A DNA stretch of 64,000 bases from Reticulitermes speratus (Eukaryota; Arthropoda; Insecta; Blattodea; Rhinotermitidae), in contig JAJKFL010000011.1 of assembly GCA_021186555.1 (NCBI GenBank), positions 37,962,594-38,026,593 of the forward strand, given 5' to 3'. This document shows, in pieces, positions 55,911-64,000 of the stretch; the stretch's first letter is position 1; each line of letters starts with the position of its first letter. A model generated the notes under the pieces. The model was given only the letters and a program-made list of their open reading frames with translations. It was not told the origin of the DNA and did not search any database. A program made the position numbers and the translations under genes.

Positions 55911-57286
55911 GTCCTCTAAAGCCCAGTGGTTACTATATGTACCGCCAGGTTTAACATTCACAAATTCTACGTTCTGCCCAAGCAGTGTATGTATGTGTTT
56001 TGTGTGGATCTGAGAACAAACAGCGATTATTTCACTGTACAGCATTAACTGACTGGTTTGTATAACTGAGACGGAGTGTGTTTACTGCGCGGTACGGACT
56101 GTATTTATGTGTTTTGTGTGGATCTCAGAACAAACAGCGATTATTTCACTGTACAGCATTAACTGACTGGTTTGTATAACTGAGACGGAGTGTGTTTACT
56201 GCGCGGTACGGACTGTATTTATGTGTTTTGTGTGGATCTCAGAACAAACAGCGATTATTTCACTGTACAACATTAACTGACTGGTTTGTATAACTGAGAC
56301 GGAGTGTGTTTACTGCGCGGTACGGACTGTATTTATGTGTTTTGTGTGGATCTCAGAACAAACAGCGATTATTTCACTGTACAACATTAACTGACTGGTT
56401 TGTATAACTGAGACGGAGTGTGTTTACTGCGCGGTACGGACTGTATTTATGTGTTTTGTGTGGATCTCAGAACAAACAGCGATTATTTCACTGTACAGCA
56501 TTAACTGACTGGTTTGTATAACTGAGACGGAGTGTGTTTACTGCGCGGTACGGACTGTATTTATGTGTTTTGTGTGGATCTCAGAACAAACAGCGATTAT
56601 TTCACTGTACAACATTAACTGACTGGTTTGTATAACTGAGACGGAGTGTGTTTACTGCGCGGTACGGACTGTATTTATGTGTTTTGTGTGGATCTCAGAA
56701 CAAACAGCGATTATTTCACTGTACAACATTAACTGACTGGTTTGTATAACTGAGACGGAGTGTGTTTACTGCGCGGTACGGACTGTATTTATGTGTTTTG
56801 TGTGGATCTCGGAACAAAGAGCGATTATTTCACTGTACAACATCAACTGACTGGTTTGTATAACTGAGACGGAGTGTGTTTACTGCGCGGTACGGACTGT
56901 ATTTATGTGTTTTGTGTGGATCTCGGAACAAAGAGCGATTATTTCACTGTACAACATCAACTGACTGGTTTGTATAACTGAGACGGAGTGTGTTTACTGC
57001 GCGGTACGGACTGTATTTATGTGTTTTGTGTGGATCTCAGAACAAACAGCGATTATTTCACTGTACAACATTAACTGACTGGTTTGTATAACTGAGACGG
57101 AGTGTGTTTACTGCGCGGTACGGACTGTATTTATGTGTTTTGTGTGGATCTCGGAACAAAGAGCGATTATTTCACTGTACAGCATTAACTGACTGGTTTG
57201 TATAACTGAGACGGAGTGTGTTTACTGCGCGGTACGGACTGAATATTTATATATAATTCATGTTAATTTTTGTCTTCAGACGGTTA
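55911..57286. mobile_element. TR114 element copy 6, reversed, about 11 units
   Basis: The left end TTAGTCCTCTAAAGCCCAGTGG is close to the terminal repeat; the right end is worn (GTCTTCAGACGGTTA). Units carry a local variant (GGAACAAAGAGCG) in three of the copies. Confidence 0.7.
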
Positions 57287-57349
57287 GTATCGCCAGGATG
57301 TCTCGACTGGTCTCGTTTTTGTAGCAGATATTCTGTATGTGACATACTT

Positions 57350-57545
57350 ATTGTCTGTCTCATGCATGCTACGTGCCTCGCCTATCTCATACTGTCTGAT
57401 TTGATCACGTTAATAGAATTTACTAAATGTAAAAATGATGAATAATCTTATTTTACAAATCGTCTTCATTCTGCTGTCACTGCAGCCCCTTCAGTACAGA
57501 TGTCCAACAGCACCTGTCTCAGTACACCCTCAGTGTTCTCTACAA
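57350..57545 (-). mobile_element. Diverged LINE-B fragment
   Basis: CATGCTACGTGCCTCGCCTATCTCAT and TGATTTGATCACGTTAATAG align with the M-R-W and S-P-N-I-I regions of LINE-B on the minus strand. Confidence 0.5.
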
Positions 57546-57711
57546 GTTGCTCCTACATACAACACAGCAAGTAAAATTATAGTTTCATGTTTACTAGTAT
57601 TAACTCTTAGTGTATAGGACTCGTAGGATGTCGTAGGGTGTGTGTGGACTTCGCACATGTTATCGAAACAAAACCCAGTGTATGCTGTCAATACATTACG
57701 ATATATGCATA

Positions 57712-57717
57712 TTTATT
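57712..57717 (-). promoter_or_regulatory. Candidate poly(A) signal of the cuticle-protein gene
   Basis: AATAAA on the minus strand, about 117 bp past the stop codon at 57834-57836. Confidence 0.5.
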
Positions 57718-57833
57718 TTTGATACAAATAAAATTCACAATATGCGAATTGACTTCTGATATGGTACAGTTATAAATACAAGCGCAGTTTGTACAGCAGT
57801 GGGGTAGAGTTAACGGCTATGGGAGCTGAGTGC

Positions 57834-58465
57834 TTAGCCAAAGATGGCCTTACCAGCGGTGGCGTAAGTCAGGGGGCCAGCAGCGTATCCCAGAGGAGCG
57901 GCTACCTTAGCGTAGGCGGGGGCGGCATATGCGACGGGAGCAGCCACCTTAGCGACGGCGGGGGCGGCGACTACGGCTGGGGCAACAGCTTTAGCAACTA
58001 CGGCGGGTTCGCGGTGGACGACGGCGTTGAAGCCGTTGACGGGGTCAGCGGTGTACTCGACGGTACGACGGGTGCCGTCAGGCTCCACCAGAGAGTAGCT
58101 GCCCTGGACGACGTCACCGCTGCGGGTCTCCTGCTGTCCCTTGGAGTCTCCGGTCAGAGCGTCCTGGATGTCGTAGGCGTAGCTGTATGGGGGTTGGGGT
58201 CGTAGTCGGTGTCGACGGCAACGGGGGCGGCGACCTTAGCGACGGCGGGGGCGGCGTAAGCGACGGGAGCGGCGACCCTAGCGACGGCAGGGGCGGCATA
58301 GGCAAGGGGAGCTGCGACCTTGGCGTAAGCGGGGGCGCCGTACGCCACTGGGGCAGCAGCGTAAGCGGGAGCGCCGTAAGCCAGAGGAGCACCGGGGGCC
58401 ACGACGGCCGGGGAGCCGATGATTCCAGCGCGGGCGACGGCCACCAGGGCGGCGAGGGACGAGAG
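57834..58465 (-). CDS. RR-2 cuticular protein, main exon, one frameshift
   Basis: Structural protein of the chitinous exoskeleton. The exon follows a TTCTTCCAACAG acceptor, so translation starts in an upstream exon not visible here. It opens with the second half of a signal peptide ([10 protein letters not shown], then G-I-I). Alanine-rich repeats ([14 protein letters not shown]) follow, then D-Y-D-P-N-P and the chitin-binding RR-2 region ([32 protein letters not shown]), a second alanine-rich arm and a stop. One base is missing at 58187/58188, where C-C-C-C-A-T replaces the usual C-C-C-C-A-G-T. With it the exon would be 633 bp, exactly 211 codons including stop. Both sides of the break are well conserved, so a sequencing error or very recent mutation is likelier than an old pseudogene. 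Confidence 0.9.
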
Positions 58466-59037
58466 CTGTTGGAAGAAGGCAGGCGATTTACGATTAGAGA
58501 ATTTTCGTCAAGTCGATTGTTGGGTGTAAAATGGCACTCAGCTGCTAGAGGTGCGAATTGGCCCTGCGTGGTCGCGTTGTTACTGTTGCACACGCACAGT
58601 GACACACTGTCACTGTGCGTGTGCCGAACACACCTTCTTAGTCTTTGGCTTGGTAATGACAGTGCTTCGGACTGTATAGCGTCGATTGTTACGATGACCA
58701 GTGACTAATGAACGGGCAGGTATGTGGAAGGAACCGGTCGCGAAGTAATTTCAGATGCCATTGTGATATTTTCCTGGAGAGGCTGAGAAATACCACGGAA
58801 AAGTAACGTGAGTCGGTCTTCGGTAAAAATTTTCACCCTGGACCTTCCGAAATTACCGCGTGTGACAAATTAGAAGAAGCGTTCTTGTGGTCTGATGGCC
58901 CCGCACGCCTCTGGGATCTGACTTGGTACCGCTGTGAACTCTCGCTGTTTTAGAGTTTGCTGAAAATTTAGACTATACCTTGAGTCGCAATACCGCACTG
59001 TGGCTACGACTGTGTGCTGACATTATCTTAATATGAG
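58466..59037. other. Presumed first intron or upstream region of the cuticle gene
   Basis: No ATG-containing first exon was found here; it holds the 37-bp hairpin at 58588. Confidence 0.45.
58588..58624. repeat. Near-perfect palindrome, 17-bp arms
   Basis: Arms GCACACGCACAGTGACA and its exact complement around a CAC loop. Confidence 0.9.
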
Positions 59038-62000
59038 GCAGTACACAGTACACAGTGCACAGTACACAGTACACAATGCACAGTACACAGTACACAATGC
59101 ACAGTACACAATACACAGTACACAGTACACAATGCACAGTACACAATGCACAGTACACAGTGCACAGTACACAGTACACAGTGCACAGTACACAGTACAC
59201 AATGCACATTATACAGTACACAGTACACAATGCACAGTACACAATACACAGTACACAATGCACAGTGCACAGTACACAGTACACAATGCACAGTACACAG
59301 TACACAGTGCACAATGCACAGTACACAGTACACAATGCACAGTACACAGTACACAGTGCACAGTACACAGTACACAGTACACAGTACACAATGCACAGTA
59401 CACAGTACACAGTACACAATGCACAGTACACAGTACACAATGCACAGTACACAGTACACAATGTACAGTACACAGTACACAATGCACATTATACAGTACA
59501 CAGTACACAATGCACATTATACAGTACACAATGCACAGTACACAGTACACAGTACACAGTACACAGTACACAATGCACAGTACACAGTACACAATGCACA
59601 GTACACAGTACACAATGCACATTATACAGTACACAGTACACAATGCACAGTACACAGTACACAGTACACAGTACACAATGCACAGTACACAGTACACAGT
59701 ACACAATGCACAGTACACAGTACACAATGCACAGTACACAGTACACAATGCACATTATACAGTACACAGTACACAATGCACAGTACACAGTACACAGTAC
59801 ACAATGCACAGTGCACAGTACACAGTACACAATGCACAGTACACAGTACACAGTGCACAATGCACAGTACACAGTACACAATGCACAGTACACAGTACAC
59901 AATGCACAGTACACAGCACACAGCACACAATACACAGTGCACAGTACACAGTACACAATGCACAGTACACAATACACAGTACACAGTACACAATGCACAG
60001 TACACAATGCACAGTACACAGTACACAATGCACAGTACACAGTACACAGTACACAGTACACAATGCACAGTACACAGTACACAGTGCACAGTACACAGTA
60101 TACAGTACACAGTACACAATGCACAGTACACAGCACACAGCACACAATACACAGTGCACAGTACACAGTACACAATGCACAGTACACAATACACAGTACA
60201 CAGTACACAATGCACAGTACACAGTACACAATGCACAGTACACAGTACACAGTACACAATGCACAGTACACAGTACACAGTGCACAGTACACAGTACACA
60301 GTACACAATGCACAGTACACAGTACACAGTACACAATGCACAGTACACAGTACACAATGCACAGTAGACAGTACACAATGCACATTATACAGTACACAGT
60401 ACACAATGCACAGTACACAGTACACAGTACACAATGCACAGTGCACAGTACACAGTACACAATGCACAGTACACAGTACACAGTGCACAGTGCACAGTAC
60501 ACAGTACACAATGCACAGTACACAGTACACAATGCACAGTACACAGCACACAGCACACAATACACAGTGCACAGTACACAGTACACAGCACACAGCACAC
60601 AGCACACAGTACACAGTACACAGTACACAGCACACAGCACACAGCACACAATACACAGTGCACAGTACACAGTACACAAGACACAATGCACAGTACACAG
60701 TACATAGTACACAATACACAGTACACAGTACACAGCACACAGCACACAGTACACAGTACACAGCACACAATACACAGTGCACAGTACACAATGCACAGTA
60801 CACAGTACATAGTACACATTGCACAGTACACAGTACACAATACAAGTACACAGTACACAGTACACAGTGCACAGTGCACAGTAAACAATGCACAGTGCAC
60901 AGTACACAGTGCACAGTACACAGTACACAATGCACAGTACACAATGCACAGTATACAGTACACAATGCACAGTGCACAGTACACAGTGCACAGTACACAG
61001 TACACAATGCACAGTGCACGGTACACAGTACACAATGCACAGTGCACAGTACACAGTACACAGTACACAATGCACAGTACACAGTACACAGTACACAATG
61101 CACAGTACACAGTACACAATGCACAGTCACAGTACACAGTATACAATGCACAGTACACAGTACACAATGCACAGTACACAGCACACAGCACACAATACAC
61201 AGTTCACAGCACACAGTACACAGCACACAGTACACAGTACACAGCACACAGTACACAAAGGACAGTGCACAGTACACAATGCACAGCACACAGTACACAG
61301 TACACAATGCACAGTACACAGCACACAGTACACAGTACACAGTACACAGTACACAGCACACAGCACACAATACACAGTGCACAGTACACAGTACACAGCA
61401 CACAATTAACAGTGCACAGTACACAGTACACAGCACACAGTACACAGTACACAGTACACAGTACACAGTACACAGCACACAGCACAATATACACAGTGCA
61501 CAGTACACAGTACACAATGCATAGTACACAGTACACAGTACACAGTACACAGTACACAATGCACAGCGCACAGTACACAGTACACAGTACACAGTACACA
61601 GTACACAGCACACAGCACAATATACACAGTGCACAGTACACAGCACACAGTACACAGTACACAGTACACAGTACACAGTACACAGCACACAGCACAATAT
61701 ACACAGTGCACAGTACACAGTACACAATGCACAGTACACAGTACACGGTACACAGTACACAATGCCCCAGTACACAGTTGATCAACAGTCATACACAATG
61801 CACAGTACACAGTACACGTGTACACAGTACACAATGCACAGTACACAGTACACAGTACACAATGCACAGTACACAGTACACAGTACACAGTACACAATGC
61901 ACAGTACACAGTACACAGTACACAATGCACAGTACACAGTACACGGTACACAGTACACAATGCACAGTACACAGTACACAGTACACAATGCACAGTACAC

Positions 62001-62435
62001 AGTACACGTACACAGTACACAATGCACAGTACACAGTACACATACACAGATGCACAGTACACAGTACACAGTACACAGTACACATCACAGTACACGTACA
62101 CAATGCACAGTACGTACACAGTACACAGTACACAGTACACAATGCACAGCACAACAAGTACACAGTGCACAGTACACATACACAGTACACAGTACACAGT
62201 GCACAGTACACATAGCACAGTGCACAGTAACTACCAGTACACAGTACACAGTACACAGTGCACAGTACGCGACACGTCACAGTGCACAGTAACAGCACAT
62301 AGTACACAGTGCACAGTACACAGTACACAGTACACAATACACAGTACACAGTACACAGTGCACAGTAAACAATGCACAGTGCACAGTACACAGTGCACAG
62401 TACACAGTACACAGTACACAGTACACAGTACACCA
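59038..62435. repeat. Heptamer array, 3.4 kb, about 480 copies
   Basis: Four related 7-mers (CAGTACA, CAATGCA, CAGTGCA, CAGCACA), often as 21-bp trimers. Because 7 and 3 are coprime, every frame contains the same seven codons and none is a stop. Very long frames therefore exist on both strands and mean nothing. Small breaks in phase increase after 61760. Confidence 0.97.
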
Positions 62436-62701
62436 CAGTACGATCAACAACACAGCACAAGCACACGATCAAATACGATCGCACAACAAACATACATAGC
62501 GAGCTGTCTAACACAATTGTAGTAACTTTAGTATTTTATACAACGACTGTCTTCAGATCAAAATCTTAATGAGTCATTTCAATAACATAAAAGAAGATAA
62601 ACTAACCGCTACGAACAATAAGATAAGTGATATTCAGTGACAGTGAATTTATGTTGTGAAAGTGAACTGGATGCATTGAGGATTGTGAACTCTCGACTAG
62701 A
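62436..62701. other. AT-rich unassigned sequence
   Basis: Follows the heptamer array; no feature recognised. Confidence 0.35.
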
Positions 62702-62742
62702 CCCCTGATGATGGCACTATAAGTGCCGAAACATGTGTAGGG
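62702..62742 (+). ncRNA. Solitary hammerhead-like ribozyme motif
   Basis: Stem I CCC/GGG, core CUGAUGA, spacer U, perfect stem II GGCAC/GUGCC, GAAA. Stem III is ACA/UGU with a 2-nt loop, then A at the cleavage position. It is the copy with the most complete stem III. Confidence 0.5.
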
Positions 62743-63710
62743 ACAGAAAACACTAAAACAGTGTTGTGCATTTGTTGGAATGAAATAATTAATTAATTAC
62801 CTTAATATGTTTGTGTGTCTTTTGTTCTACTGTAATGAAGTTAATATTGTGTCAGGGGTGGTCAACCCGTGACCCGTTTCCTACAGTGTACCAAGGTGTG
62901 ACACTAATGAGCCAATTACTTGCCTTGGATACCATTTTGGTGTCCGCGATCCTTTGTGAATAATGACTGGGCTTGGCAGCCGGCCACCTTATATAGCTGA
63001 CCAGCAGTGCTCGGTCGGTCCTGCAGTGATGCAACATTACTGCACTGCCCCACCCTTCCCTACCCCGCCCTACCCTATATTTTGTCTGTGTGTCTGTGTG
63101 TGTGAGTGGTATCACTTCATTTAGTTGATTTTTCTTGTGCTCCCACTTGCGGACTGGTTTGATGGCGAAAATAAAGCCTGCCTCGCCCAGGTCCCTTTCA
63201 GGGGTGCACAAAATTTGATCAAATTTATTCGTCTTAAATTTGTTACTCTTCAGAAATTAAGCTTTTACAGTCGTGTTTAAGCTTTTAATGGAATTTTACA
63301 CATAAAGTGTTCTGAAAGTCGATTTAACGCGATTGTACGTAATTCGAGGGATGCACTGCTCTATTTGCAACCAGTCACCGGGACATGACAATGAGGAGGT
63401 ACAGACATTGCTCACGTATTTTTTTTCCACGTGTCTAATGCACATTTCACATCTATTAAGAACTGATTCATACATGAAGCAGTGTTTCACTTCAACGTGA
63501 GTGTGATCTCAGTGAGGAGACGTTTGGGGCACCCGGTATGTGAGTGCCATTTCCTGAAGAAGTATGAATTTGGTTCTGTTTTCAGATTAACTCATATCTG
63601 CCTGGTTAAAGTTTAATGAAATTTGGTGTTTGTGTAAAACAAATATGCTGGTCGTTTAAAGAATTAGACATTTTGTGTTCATAAATTTCCTTTGTTTTGA
63701 AGTAATTGTA
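62743..63710. other. Unassigned sequence with a possible hAT-like end
   Basis: CAGGGGTGGTCAACCCGTGA at 62853 resembles the left end of a hAT element, but no matching right end was found. A 119-codon minus frame (62852-63211) has no recognised motif. Confidence 0.3.
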
Positions 63711-63788
63711 CAGGGTATACACAAAAGAATGGTGCAGTTTCAATAGTGAAAACTATTGAAACCGCACCATTCTTTTGTGTATACCCTG
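63711..63788. mobile_element. 78-bp hairpin MITE (mariner type)
   Basis: Two 37-bp arms (two mismatches or fewer) with a 4-bp centre and TA at both sides (63709-63710, 63789-63790). Same length and ends as the MITE at 13662. Confidence 0.9.
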
Positions 63789-64000
63789 TATTTGTAAGTC
63801 CATTAAGGCAGGACATTGCAGTATTAAGGCGGTAACGTTAAGTTATCTTAAGCACCACTCAAAGACATGTAATGGGTAGAGGTAAACATCCACCCATTCC
63901 AGTATCTTGTAGGCTTCTTTAACCTGTCGGGGTGGCACACATATCCGGCCTACACGTCCTGACACATAAATATAATTTCTGCTGCTCGCCAGCTTGTAGG
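63789..64000. other. Unassigned sequence at the window end
   Basis: No feature recognised. Confidence 0.3.

Noticed and set aside
57789..58708. Plus-strand glycine/serine-rich frames over the cuticle gene
   Set aside because: Antisense shadow of the GC-rich RR-2 coding sequence; no start context or independent support.
59146..61775. Frames of 540-790 codons on both strands
   Set aside because: A heptamer repeat with no stop in any of its frames; all six frames are open by arithmetic.
59038..62435. Telomeric repeat
   Set aside because: Insect telomeres are usually TTAGG-based; the heptamer does not resemble this and lies between unique sequences.

Overview
The window looks like repeat-dense, non-coding sequence from a large insect genome. 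A cockroach or termite (Blattodea) is my best guess, an inference from the type of LINE and SINE relics and an insect cuticle-protein gene; I could not search it. There is no bacterial-style gene organisation. Roughly half of the 64 kb is tandem repeats with unit lengths from 7 to 135 bp. Most of the rest is transposon debris: two families of truncated non-LTR retrotransposons (called LINE-A and LINE-B here), a third LINE 3' end, four tRNA-derived SINE families, mariner relics with their miniature hairpin derivatives, foldback elements, and a TTAA-flanked element family filled with a 114-bp repeat (TR114).

Host coding sequence is sparse. Two plus-strand exons (24826-24975 and 33018-33176) have clean splice sites and compatible phase. 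They read like the stretch just before the PH-BEACH module of a neurobeachin-family protein, and an 8-kb transposon-filled intron separates them. On the minus strand, 57834-58465 is the main exon of an RR-2 (Rebers-Riddiford) cuticular protein. It has one missing base that breaks the frame, and its first exon is not visible.

Layout: 0.2-2.2 kb simple repeat and 44-bp array; 2.3-6.1 kb foldback, SINEs, and a LINE-A copy ending in a 2.5-kb array of 39-bp units; 7.1-8.4 kb TR114; 8.9-10.7 kb SINE, mariner relic, foldback; 11.3-20 kb six further arrays and a LINE-B fragment; 21.1-24.2 kb TR114; 24.6-33.2 kb the BEACH-type exons and the intron between them; 33.3-40.1 kb 37-, 50- and 104-bp arrays and foldbacks; 40.6-42.2 kb TR114; 43.1-45.8 kb a second LINE-A with a 39-bp array on the opposite strand; 45.8-47.4 kb a LINE-B copy split by a foldback; 47.8-49.2 kb two TR114 copies; 51.6-54.7 kb 22-bp array; 54.7-57.5 kb split LINE-B and TR114; 57.8-58.5 kb cuticle gene; 59.0-62.4 kb heptamer array; 63.7 kb hairpin MITE.

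Two patterns stand out. First, at least seven sites fold by eye into hammerhead-ribozyme-like structures (CUGANGA core, five-pair stem II, GAAA, very short stem III). Several occur as divergent pairs inside foldback elements. Second, several tandem arrays are amplified pieces of retrotransposons: the last 39 bp of LINE-A twice, and the 3' end and an internal 14-mer of LINE-B. TR114 elements appear to carry their arrays between transposon-like ends. So mobile elements seem to have seeded much of the satellite content.
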